A stretch of 58,091 nucleotides of DNA from NCBI GenBank assembly GCA_022592445.1, contig JABYQR010000293.1, positions 1 to 58,091 on the forward strand, read 5' to 3'. The notes under the pieces are model-generated. The model did no database searches and was not told the origin of the DNA. It was given only the letters and a program-made list of their open reading frames with translations. This DNA comes from Cytidiella melzeri (taxonomy: Eukaryota; Basidiomycota; Agaricomycetes; Polyporales; Irpicaceae). Shown here one piece after another: positions 1-11,468 of this stretch. Position 1 is the stretch's first letter. The number at the start of each line of letters is the position of its first letter. The position numbers were made by a program, and so were the translations under genes.

Positions 1-3000
1 AGCACCTTCTCCTTTGTCTCAAATAACATGGTTTCTTCACCAATTATTCGCATATGTATCCAATATTAATTGAACAAAGCCACTAGACATTAGGAACAGT
101 ACATGTATATACAGAGGGCCAGACACCCCTGTGGCAACTACAGATCAGGCTACACTGAGAGATCTGTCAAGTAATTGTTGAATCAGACTTCATAATTGTA
201 TTCTACACACTTGATTACCCTATATAGCCAAAAAGAACTAAGTGAATCAAAGGGGAAGCCATGGAATTATACTACACAGCGCTCATCGTTGTAGACAGCG
301 AGCGCGGGAGCAGGGACGTTGCCGGAGATAATCCGCGCGTGATTGATGGGAGATGATGGTGAGCGCGAGGGCGGGAGCACGATGGCTCGGCAGGGACTGA
401 TGATCAAGGGTTTAGAGAAGGGTGAGAGAAAAGCCCAGATCCCCCGCCGATCAGGGGTTGTTATGATGGCTTCTCATGAGCCCGTTATTGCGGGATGGAT
501 AGGTGGACGTCATTTGCCTCGCCTTTTCCCTTTCATCACTCCTGTCTCACTCTCATTGTTCGCCATCCTTGCCGCTTCCTCTTGAAATACTTCGTTCGCT
601 GGTAATTCCCTTTTATATACGAAACATTCCTACTACCTACCGCTAACGCAATAGTATTACTTTTTGTTTGCTAGTAGCTCAATGATTTGCTCCCATTGCA
701 CTACCTCTCTTTTCATTTCGCAGCCTTACATCATTGGGCTATGGCTTGATTGGCTGCTTGAAGCTAGCTGCACCACTAGCAGCACCACATTGCTCTTGTG
801 ACACATTTCACGTTTGTCCCTTGTTTCATTGTGTGATGCTCCTTTCCTTGCCTTGCTACTGCATGGACTTCAATTCACTATAGCCTCTATCACTTTCTAT
901 TTATATATGCTGTGTCTGTACTTTGCTTAGCTCATGATGCCACATCCCTGCGAGTTTCCCCTCAGGTTTGCCCCTGCTACTTTGTTCCTTGCATTTTGAG
1001 CAACTCTGCAGTGCATATTTCTCACCCTGCATTACTTTCTCCTTCATTGCAACCCCCCTTTGTGTTCCCACTGCGTTTATTTCACTGTGTTACTTACTGC
1101 ACTGTGTTTCTCCTTCACTGTGACCCCCTTTTACAGCTGCCCCTTCCACTTCTCAAGGCTACTGCATCGTTCTCTTTCACTGCAACCCCTTCTCCTTTTC
1201 AAGGCTACCATGTCTTAGACTGTGCTTACACTGCATTGCTATTTGCGTTTCTACTGTGTTTTCCATTGCATTTTGCGATTGCCTCTTGCAATGAGCTAGC
1301 TTAGTCCTTTCTCTTGTACTTTACGATACCACTTCCTCTCCCTCCTCTTGTGTTATTGTGTTCCAATCACTACCCTTTCTTCATCACTGTGTTGCTCCTA
1401 GCGCTATCACTTTTACACCACTTTCATTTGCAACACTTTTGTTTTATTGCACTTTGCATCACTTTGCATTGCATTCTATTGCACTATCTGCATCTTGTTA
1501 CTTTGAATTGCCCCCTGCTACCTACTTGAAGCTAGTGCTTTCAGCCTTGCACTCTGAGTCCCCCATTGCGCAGTCTATTGTGCTTTTTCTGTTCATCACA
1601 TTGCTACAGACGATGTACTATTGGCATCCCCTTGCCCCACAATGCATTGTTATACCTCTATTGCCCTTTTGCACTACCTTCCCTTTTGCTCTGAGCCCTG
1701 TGATGCATCAAATCTTGCCTGAATCTAGATACAGCCTAGGACTCTTGAACTAATTCGCAACATACATTCACGCATACCCTCAACCCCTACTTATGCATGT
1801 CATCACCTCTTGTGAAGTCTGGTGTGTTTGTGCCTGGTTCCTTTGTGTTCACGGGGTGTCTTAGTGTCTCATCAGGTTTGCTGGGGAAGTTGCTGGCCAA
1901 AAAGGATAACAACAGAGGGGTGAGTGATGTGAATGATGCAAGTACAAGCAGTGATGCCAAGTGCGAGTATTTTGTTGAGCCAAGTTTGCAGTGGACATAA
2001 ACACAGTTGAGACACAGGGAGCACAATGACTTAGAAATGCAAGATGAGTGTCTAAATGTGAGTGCAAAGTGAAGAAAAAAATCTGGGGGGGTTGTATTCT
2101 GCGGAAAGGGGCTACATGAATTGTTGTTTTTGTACTTATACTACATCTTTTAAACCTTTCCCTCTTTGTAGCAAGTCCAAACACAAACACAAGAACCACT
2201 ATGTCTGACCAGTTGAGCAAGTGGAGGAATAGCAATGAGTGAATCAGCAGAAGGCAGGACACAGCATACGCCAGGGCAGGAGTCCAGTGTGCAACTTCTA
2301 AGTCAAAAGAAGTGCCAGTCTTGCAATCAAGTGATGCAATGCTGATCAGGGGATGCACATTGTGGTGGAATAGGGGCCACAGTGAAATGTAATCTGATGA
2401 TCACTTTTCTGCAAGTGTTAGTCCAACTTGTACCAAAGAACTTGGTAGCATGCTTGGGCCGTTGACTTGGGGGGCCTGTCCAGTTGCAGACACAGATAGC
2501 ATTGTGAAAAGCAAGACACGGGCTCACACCAACCTGCACTCTCAGGGATTACTGGCAGGCTGACATAAAGCCTTGTGACATGGTAGGACACTGTCTCTGT
2601 GTTGCTTCACAATGGCCATGTCTGATGGACTCGGAACAGCAGGGACTTGCTGTAGGAAGATCCAACATGTAATTGGGTAGAGATTGATGAGATCAGGTGC
2701 TTAACCATTTTTTGGGTGTATCGTTGGTATGTTGCACTTTGTTATGAACAGTCTTCACACCCTATTATTTTTCTCCATTTCTTTGATCATATCAGTAACT
2801 GGCTGCTTTCCCTGCCCTTGCTTTGACAATCCAACTCATCTTTTCTTCCTCACACCTTGTTTCACATCACCTTCCTTCAACACAGACTATTGTGTCATCA
2901 AATTCCTTCTCTTTTCCATTGAGACCTTGCACCTAGCTCTAAATCGTTACCATTGCCTTGGATTCACCCTTGGCCCTTTTATACCTCTGCTGCCATTCCA

Positions 3001-4455
3001 TCGGGTCCAACCATGTCTATTTCCTGTTTCAGGTTCAACCTTCTTTCTATTTTTCTCTTGCTTATTGTCCACCTTTCTATTGTCTATTGTTCTCACTCCT
3101 TGATGTATTGGAGTGAGGAGCGGGCGCGGGCAAGATGAGGTTAACCACTTGATAGAAGAAGAGACAAGTTGTAGAAACATGAGTAGGTACTTCTGAGATT
3201 AGATTCTCGATCAACTGTATAGTCCGGAAAACTCCACGTAGTGTGAGTTGCACCGGCGAGGCACTCATCCAACAATATGATGGTCTCTTTACCTATTGGG
3301 TTGCCCAAGTAGTTATTGTTTCTTGTCTATTGTTCTCCCTTCACACTCCTCCAATTTGTTACCACTGTGTTGGACTGGTCCAAAAGTAATTAGGTCAACA
3401 TGTGTAAATAGCCACTAGACATGGGGCTAGAACCTCAGTCTATCCACTTTGTATCAACATTCCTTCTATTGATCTATCATCTGTCTGCCATTGTGCTGTA
3501 CAGCAACTACACGGTCTAGACCATCATTCAACCTTGCATATAGCTACACCAAGGGGTTCTGACTTGACATTAGTTGGTCTTAACACACTTCCCCTTCCAA
3601 TGTTTCAAAAATTAGCTAGCTATGTGTAGAATGAGTGGTCCACTACTCTCCAACCTTTGCTAGTACCTGCACATTCATGAGGAAGATGGGGAAAGGTGAT
3701 TTACCTACGGGATCCAATCACAGTGAGGTCCAGCATCATGAGTTCCCCCTCAGAGTTGATGCAATGTTGCTGTCAAGTGAAGGTGACCTTAGGGTGCTGT
3801 TGGTCGGAAGCTTGATGTCATGATGGCTGATTCTGTAACCTTCACTCAGAGTATAATTGTGGGAACACACATAGGCACACTACAAGCTGAGTGGGAATTT
3901 GACTCTCTGGCTGTGCACATAATTTCAATACCGGGAAGCTTGGATCACAAATCATTCTGTACTCAGATGCAAGCCAATTCATGTGAGGGTTAAATTTGTG
4001 GGAGAATGATAATGTTGCTAGGGTTCTAGAATTGGCCATCACAACATCAAGTTCCAGTATAAAGCACCCTAATGTTGGCTTCACTTGACAACAACAACCT
4101 TGCATCAACTCTGAGGGGGACCACGATGAACATAGCCTAGCTGAGGTAGTCATGAAACTGTGGGTTGATCAACTGCAACATCAGGAAACAGCACCAGTTG
4201 CCATGGAGCTCTGACAAGCTGTGCATATCCTTAGGTAGCCTGGATATATAAGTATGTCTCCCAATGAAGTTTGTGAAGTATGTTGTACTCTAGCCAATTG
4301 AGCAGCTGTGTGTTGGATCTCAAGTAGGTTATTTACATTGCAAAAGTTTCACTATCTACACTGTGTTAACAGGTCTGCTACTACAGCAAATGGGCGGGGA
4401 AAAAATTGAGTACAGGAGCTAATCTAAGACATTTCCAAACCCTTGATTTCATCGG
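1..4455. other. Gene-poor, repeat-derived flank
   Basis: No convincing gene is seen here. From about 640 to 1780 and again from 2740 to 3090 the plus strand is strikingly rich in C and T, with short recurring words such as TTGCACT, CATTGC and CCCTTTTGC. The open frames there are low-complexity (Leu, Phe, Ser and Pro rich) and show no exon structure. The rest is AT-rich intergenic DNA. It probably consists of old transposon remains, but I could not assign a family. Confidence 0.5.
3711..4160. repeat. Imperfect inverted repeat next to the large transposon
   Basis: The segment at about 3711-3842 returns as a diverged reverse complement at about 4023-4175. Both arms contain CCCCCTCAGAGTTGATGCAA, then TGTCAAGTGAA and a GGGTGCT block. 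The arms are about 130 bp long and separated by about 180 bp, so the sequence could fold into a stem. A word from the outer arm, CATAGCCTAGCTGAGGTA at 4131, recurs at 18361 beyond the far side of the 13 kb element. This suggests a dispersed repeat family that pre-dates the big insertion. It may be a degenerate fold-back or MITE-like element. Confidence 0.55.
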
Positions 4456-4456
4456 G

Positions 4457-4478
4457 TAAAAAAACAAAACGTTATCGC
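4457..4478 (+). repeat. Left terminal inverted repeat
   Basis: This 22 bp sequence is the exact reverse complement of 17511-17532. The next ~150 bp holds short inverted words (CTTTACATTGCAATGTAAAG is a 20 bp palindrome at about 4549-4568) and repeated GTTATCGCGC-like motifs. Such motifs are typical of subterminal transposase-binding sites. Confidence 0.85.
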
Positions 4479-4781
4479 GCGTTATATTGCGTGGCGGGGG
4501 TTTATCGCGCGCGCTAGACATTATAATGATGTCCGCATAAGGCAGGTCCTTTACATTGCAATGTAAAGGCCAAGTGGCATGCGGTAAACGATTTTAAACT
4601 AATGTAAAAGCCCAGCACGCGATGTAAAGTAGTAGTGGCAGCAATATATAACATTGTTAACCATTTTGACAGACGTGCGTACATACAAGCCCTAGGTACA
4701 TCCATTCGCTGTGTAAAGCCTCTCCGTACCACCTCAAGCACTCTGAAATTGATATAGCAACTCTTTCGAGATCAAGATATT

Positions 4782-7700
4782 TTAGTATCGAGCAAAGCCA
4801 TATTCACCAGGATTGTCTTCGTCGATGTCGCCAGTCTCAGAGCCAAGCTCATCCTCTTCCTCTTCCTCGTCGTCCTCTTCGTCCTCGTCGTCCCCGACAT
4901 TGTAGCCATAGTCTCGAAGTTCAGTAGGATCTGCTTCCTCGTCGTCGTCCGATAGGTCGCCAGGATCCGCTTCTTCCTCAATGTCGCTCTCTCCGGGCAC
5001 GACGTCGCCTTCGGCGATCGCACATCCGTCGGATTCGTCTGCTGTGAAGTGACCAATTAGTAGTCACTCGTGTAGCATTTGCGTAGTCCACTTACCATCT
5101 TGTGGAACCACTTTGCGTGCTTTGGTGCGAGAGGTTTCTTTTTCGAGTGTCTGTAGTACGTGTTGAATCCGGTCGTATATTCCGAGCATGGTATGCCCAA
5201 CTCCCCCACCAAGGAACCGCATGAACATGTCTCTGTCCGCGAACCTGTACATTGAAAGCATGAGTGAAGTAAACAACAAGAAATGAATGTGACGTACATG
5301 TTCACGTAGAAGTACCGCCAATCCGTCGTTAACCGAGCGTTGTCGTCGTCCTCGGCTTCCTCGTATCGCCTTGCTTCCGAAGGTCCACATAGCAGCTCGT
5401 CTGTGCGCCCGTGATGAAAGCCGGGGATGAGGTGGACTGCGCGAACAACCTGGCTTGGGTCCAGGAACCCAAAAGCTCCGCCACTGTCTTCACTCACAAA
5501 GCCAACGCGGTGCAAGCGTTTGTGACGAATCCGCCAGGAGCTGACATGTCTCGGCCGAACCAGCGAACCCAGAGCAAGTCGACGTGAGTGAATTCAGTCG
5601 CATTTGAGTTGGGTGCAAGGTAGCGAGCTTCGACATGATAGATCCCAATCACGCGCGCATACCAGTACGGATGGGATGTGGCAGGATCCTCCTGGTCTTC
5701 TTGAGACAGCAGCATGATGTCTGGGTGATTTCGCGGGTTGATGGTATCCGAATCACGCCGCATATCATACGTCGTGTAGTTGACCCGTAGAGTCTGATGC
5801 ACATAGACACGATTATCCTTTATTTGAAGTTTGTGCTGCTCCTCGTCCGTAAAGTCGTCCTCGTCCCCGGTATACGCCTTTCCAGACAATCGACTGATGA
5901 GGTGGGTCTTCATCTGCGGGATGAACTCCTGGTGCAGAGCCAGTTAGTTCGCTGTTACCATCCAACTCGGTCGACAATCGTACCTTGAGAGCGAGATCTG
6001 CCTTGTTGTTCAACACGAACTCCAACATATCGAAATGATCACGGCGTGAGTCGGACATGTGATGATGAAGCTCGAATGCTGTCGCTGGTAAAGTCTCTCT
6101 GTCCCTGCAATGAGACTGCACAGCATGCTTTCTTGGGCGGCCTCGCTTACGAGTCTGAGGCTGCTGCTGGGGAGAGGACGGTCCTGGCAATCCGTCGTTG
6201 CCTGCCATACGTAAACGTCGATCAGCTTCACGCAGCCGAAGCATATCTCGCGCATGTATGCTCTCGAGTATCCGTTCGCGCCGGGTGTGCGTCGCTATCT
6301 GCTTCTCGTGGTTCTTGCGGTCTGTTCGCGGATAAAACCTCTTCACCCTTCGATGTTCAAGCTCACCCTATCATCAGAAAGCATGGTCAGTCCCAAGAGC
6401 GCACGAGTGAGATGGCAGACGTACAATCTGCGTAGTAAATCCATCTGACGTGCCAAAGCGTCTTATCGCATCTGGCAGATGGCCAAGGTTATGCCACTTG
6501 AAGGTCTGCAGATTGAGACGTCGTTTGTTCCTTGGCTCCTTGGGCAACGCTGCCCCCTTGCCTTTGTCCGACACTGCAGGGTGGCCAGCACTGCTCTTGG
6601 CTAACTTCGAGCCATGCTTCGCCGAAACCGCCTTTGGTTTTTTTTGGTCCTTGCCCGATGCCTCCCGAGTCTGCTTAACATCCGCAGCCCCTTTGCGACG
6701 GCTTCGCGCTGAAACCTCGCCGTCTACCTCGCGAGTGTCCACATACTCGCATTCCTTTGCAAACGCTCGCACAGACTTTCCCAAAGAGCTCGTAGCGCCT
6801 TCCATCACGGTTAGAGTACTCTCCGTGTGGAGGCGGAGTTTTGCGAGCGCATGCCAGACTAGTAAGCACCACACGAGGTCCAGTACAATCTTCATGAGAG
6901 GGTTTGGCAGGAGGCCCTCGATGCATGGTATGAGACACTGACATGAGGTCAGCCTTGCGTCGAACAGGCATAGCGCCACCAAAAAACGTACCTGTAGGGT
7001 GTCTTCGAAATCCCGTGCTGCAAAGTTCTTCATACCCGAAGCGTTCACCTTGAACTTCCGAATTGTGTCACGGCCGAACGTGGGCACTCGGCGGAAACTG
7101 GGCAGGTGCAAGAGATCAGTCTCTTGACCCACCAAATATAGAGAATGCTTACCGTCCGTTCAGCTGAGATACCTTGTCACCGCCGTAGGCCCAGAGACAG
7201 CTTATCAAATGAATAAACAGCGCCTTGAACACACCCAGCTCAAACTCGTGCATGACATCGGGTACAAACATGGAGTAGAAGTTGACATCATGCGGCGCAA
7301 AACGGATAGAAAATATGCTCTGTGGAGATAATTGGCTTATTATCTCAGGATGATACAGCTGAATACGTACTCTGACAGGTGTAAGCGACTTGGACTCCAG
7401 CAGCTGCTCGACCATCTTGCTTTTGGTGCCGTATCCACGCACGAATATCCATTTCCAAGCTCTCGTGATGATGGACTGTGTCTGGACGCTGTCTACACGA
7501 GGATTCTGACGTCGTGCTTTCATGTCCTTCTTCGTCCCCATGTTGGCGATGTCCTTCTTCTGTACCAAGCACAGCGGGCATGGGCATTTTGCAAGGAATC
7601 GTATACAGGCGAGGGCAACCCTGACTCAACCGCTTCAATAACCGAAGGAGTAACTACAGATCACGAACTTACTTTTCAGGGTAATCTGCAGAGTAGGTGA

Positions 7701-9535
7701 GGAGGCGAGGGAAAAGGCGGCGGAGTATTCCGTCCCCACATTGAACAAGCATTCCGTGTCGATAAGCATGCATGAACTCCTCGTCGAGAATCAAAGCCCA
7801 GACGGCTTGCAGTAGTTGGGAACGACATAATCGAAGGACATTGGCGGTGGCGGGCACACCATACTCTTTCTCATAGCTGTCTTGAAACGAGTCCGGAAGC
7901 TGCGTAAAACAAAAGTCAGTCTCACTATCGTTCACATTTCTGACGGAGACTTGCCTTGGGAGCATAGCATAAATGATGCGCCGCGAACGTTGACGGCATG
8001 TTTCTCATGTACTTGGACTGGGCTCCTAGAAACACGTAGAACGGCCAAAGAGACGCCGAGCCAAAGCTGGTGAGATGTGTTGCGTCTGACCACGCCATAA
8101 TGGGCGCTGCACAATACTCGATATCATCACCGTCTTCGGGGTTACGAGGCAGAGCATTAATCTTTCTCTGCTCATCAAGCATTGCATCGGAGTCGTATAG
8201 CTCAGAGTAGATGCGCTCCCCACGCGTATCAGACGTGCGACCAGTCTCAGGAGCATCTGCGCCTGTGCTGCGCCGAAATAGTCTGTACGGGTTCATATGG
8301 AAATGGCGTTGTGTAGCGTCCTCATGTGCAGCTTTCAAAACTCCTGTGAGAGACCGGTGCCAGATGCCCTTGACCTCGAACTCTGGCGCGTCCTCGTCTG
8401 ACTTGTACTCCGTGCCCTCCCTGGGAAGCTTGATCTTGACCGAACTCTCCCGCCACCCGTCATCGGCTGAAAAAGTTCCTGACGGCTCACAATACCCATC
8501 CAAACGTTCCATTTCACGCTCGTAAGAGAAACCTCGCAGATCCCGACTATCGAAGTCTGGCGCCGTCAAGACCTCACTTGCCAAGCGATTTCCTTCTCCC
8601 GCAGACTTGACATTGGAACCACTGTAGAACCAGCGAACATAGCGATAAATCGACACGTTCAAGAACGGGGCGAACCACTGGCTGGCCATATCAGCGACCT
8701 TTCTGCCGAAAACACAGAGCGGATTGCTACTTGTCGTCTTGGCTGTTTTTGCGATGCAAGGGGAATCTACCAGCATATCAGAAGTCACCAGAGTGTCGGG
8801 ATCATGGCGCGGTACTGTGCCAGTGTATTCACGATACAGTCCAAAGGCGTTTGTGGCGGTAGTGTGAACGGGAGGAGGATGATTCGGGAAGGATGAAGGC
8901 TCAGCAGCACTGGCCGGAGCAGGATCAATAACGAGACCTGCGGCTTGTTGAACTGGCAGCGCTGCTGCCTGCGGTTGTTGCGCTAGCGAAGCAATATCTG
9001 CCACAGCCCTGACACGTTTGTCTACGGTGGGGACAAAGTCGAGGTAAGCCCTGGGCATCTTGCGTCTACGTCCCGACGCGCTGAATATAGCCGGCGGTTG
9101 TTGTTCGCATTGTATACTTGAAGGACCGGCCTCGTGCTGATCTGGCGTCGTGCTTGAAGGACCGGCCTCGGGCTGTTCTGGCAGGACGCGAGAAGGGCCT
9201 GCCTCGGGTTGAATATACACGTCCTCGAACGTATCGAAAGTCTACAGTTTTGTTAGTACGATGCCTAGCATGGTGTCATTGTAATCACATACCTCATTCA
9301 AAGTCTGTCGCAAGTGTCCCCTTTCACCCTCTACAGCCTCTCCCTCAGTCTTCCGTCGAATTTTCGCGGACACTAGGAGTTTGTTTGTTTTGCGATCCTC
9401 CCTGCCAGCCTTCTTGAAGTTTTGATACGTTCTCTCAAGCGACTGGATAGCAGCTTTGCATTGCTTTTTGTGCCAGGTTAACGCGCGCATATCCTTAAAG
9501 TTTTTGTCTCCACACGCAGAGCAGGTAAAAGACAT
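4782..9535 (-). CDS. Plavaka-type transposase (spliced, probably frameshifted)
   Basis: The protein catalyses cut-and-paste movement of the 13 kb element. The start at 9535 opens with a C2H2 zinc finger (CSACG...HKKQC). Next come EAGPS repeats, a core containing AAPIMAWSDATHLTSF and WPFYVFLG that fits the first catalytic Asp region, a CPCPLCLV cysteine motif made by splicing near 7600, a PDVMHEFELGVFK motif, an RGRPRK basic tract, and a C-terminal part with LLWVRWFGRDM and DWRYFYVNMFADRDM. The tail is very acidic. About ten short introns can be placed, one with a GC donor near 7955. Near 5521-5532 the frame moves by one base between GGF and HKRLHRVGF with no plausible intron, so this copy is probably disabled. 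The family call rests on remembered motif resemblance. Confidence 0.8.
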
Positions 9536-11468
9536 GACAAAATATATCCACAGCAGCAACACCAGCGTGCGCATCAGCCCGAGAGCGTGTCACTTGCACG
9601 GTGATAATATAAGACTGCGAGAAGCAATGGCGACAATGAGATAGTCGCGAGCACGCTAATGACCCCTTGGCGACAGTCAAGACCACCGATAGCGATGCGT
9701 GACCTACGCCAGCAGCTGCGCCGCTAGCGAGACGTCCAGGTATCGGGGAGGAGACGATGGAGGAGGCTACGCCGGCAGCAACGCTGCTAGCGAGAAGGAG
9801 GTGGTGGTGGTGGGCGAAGAGGGGAGGAGGCTACGCCGGCAGCAACGCTGCTAGCGAGAAGGAAGTGGTGGTGGTGGTTGCGGTGGTGGTGGTTGCGGTG
9901 GTGGTGGTTGAGGTGGTGGTGGTTGGGTGGTGGTGGTTGAGGTGGTGGTGGTCGAAGCGGTGGAGGAGTCTACGCCGGCAGCAACGCTGCTAGCGAGAAT
10001 GAGGTGGTGGAGGTGGAGGAGGAGGTGGAGGGGTCTACGCCGGCAGCAACGCTGCTAGCGAGAAGTAGGAGGAGGAGGAGGTGGAGGAGGAGGTGGTGGT
10101 GGTGGTGGTTGCGGTGGTGGTTGCGGTGGTGGTCTAGGTGGTTGTCGGTGGTGGTGGTGGTGGTGGTGGTCGAGAGGGGAGGAGGAGGAGGTGGTCGAGG
10201 CTGAGGAGGAGGTGGTGGTGGTTGAGGTGGTGGTGGTCGAAGCGGAGGAGGAGGAGGAGGAGGTGGTGGTGGTGGTCGCGGTGGTGGTTGCGGTGGTGGT
10301 CTAGGTGGTTGTCGTCGTGGTGGTGGTGGTGGTGGTGGTGAGGGGGGGGGGAGGTGGTGGAGGAGGAGGTGGTGGAGGAGGTGGTGGTGGTCGTCGTCGT
10401 CGTCGTCACGATGGTGGTCGTCGCGGTAGTGTGGTTGTCGGGGGTTGACTCTGACTTGCCAGTCGCGTTAGACGCAAAGGTAAGACCTCAGAGCGCCCAA
10501 CCGTGTGACACCGCACAAGCGCTCAAACCACTCACTCTTCGTGTCACCGCCACCTCGACCTCCACCATCGCCAGCCCCGACAACCTCACCACCGCGACCA
10601 CCACCACCACCACCTCCTCCTCCTCCTCCGCTTCGACCACCACCACCTTCTCCTCCTCCACCACCACCACCACCACCACCTCAACCACCACCACCTCCTC
10701 CTCAGCCTCGACCACCACCACCTCAACCACCACCATCGCGACCACCACCACCACCACCTCCTCCTCCTCAACCACCACCGCAACCACCACCACCACCACC
10801 ACCGCAACCACCACCACCACCACCTCCTCCTCCACCTCCTCCTCCTCCTACTTCTCGCTAGCAGCGTTGCTGCCGGCGTAGACCCCTCCACCACCTCCTC
10901 CACCTCCACCACCTCATTCTCGCTAGCAGCGTTGCTGCCGGCGTAGACTCCTCCACCCTCACCACCACCACCTCAACCACCACCACCACCGCAACCACCA
11001 CCACCACTTCCTTCTCGCTAGCAGCGTTGCTGCCGGCGTAGCCTCCTCCTCCTCTTCGCCCACCACCACCACCTCCTTCTCGCTAGCAGCGTTGCTGCCG
11101 GCGTAGCCTCCTCCTCCTCTTCGCCCCGATACCTGGACGTCTCGCTAGCGGCGCAGCTGCTGGCGTAGGTCACGCATCGCTATCGGTCGTTTAGACTGCA
11201 GCCTCGCTGCTTGGACTCGGATTGACCGCGTCCATTACGCCTCAATTGGAGAAACCACCTTCTGTTGGGCTCTGTCTCTGGGCAACTCGTTGTCAGTAAG
11301 TACAGTATCTTGCTTCGCTCTCGCTCGTTGCTCATGGTTGCCAAGTTCTCCCCACCTCCTGCGCCGCAAATAACTCAAAGCTCTACTCACGAATCGTGCT
11401 TGAACATGTCGTGAGTAGTTCACCCTAGCTGCGTCTTGCATCACAACTAACGCTTCCGCAGCTTTGCA
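9536..11468. promoter_or_regulatory. Divergent control region of the transposon
   Basis: This 1.9 kb gap separates the leftward transposase start from the rightward accessory gene start and holds no gene. It is filled mainly by a palindrome of GGT/GGA and ACC/TCC triplet tracts with ten copies of a ~29 bp unit. The long open frames in this stretch (poly Thr, Pro, Val, Trp, His) are by-products of triplet repeats. The layout suggests a shared bidirectional promoter, a transposase-binding array, or both. Confidence 0.55.
9684..11187. repeat. Large palindrome with ten ~29 bp iterons
   Basis: The two arms (about 9684-10430 and 10440-11187) are inverted copies. Each outer edge carries ACCGATAGCGATGCGTGACC, then CAGCAGCTGCGCCGCTAGCG and GACGTCCAGGTATCGGGG. 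Moving inward, each arm has four units of the form CTACGCCGGCAGCAACGCTG followed by CTAGCGAGA. Left copies start near 9771, 9829, 9970 and 10032. Right copies are near 11078-11106, 11019-11040, 10920-10947 and 10855-10881. The edge variant makes five per arm. Each unit is itself partly palindromic (GCAGCAACGCTGC). The spacers are GGTGGT or GGAGGA tracts on the left and their complements on the right. The centre near 10435 is unique sequence. Confidence 0.9.

Noticed and set aside
912..1753. Hydrophobic open frames resembling membrane proteins
   Set aside because: Pyrimidine-rich DNA yields Leu/Phe/Ser/Pro strings in any frame; two overlapping frames look alike and no exon signals are present.
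9757..10912. Long open frames on both strands rich in Trp, Val, His, Thr or Pro
   Set aside because: They are translations of GGT/GGA/ACC triplet tracts in the palindrome; no start context, introns or unique sequence.
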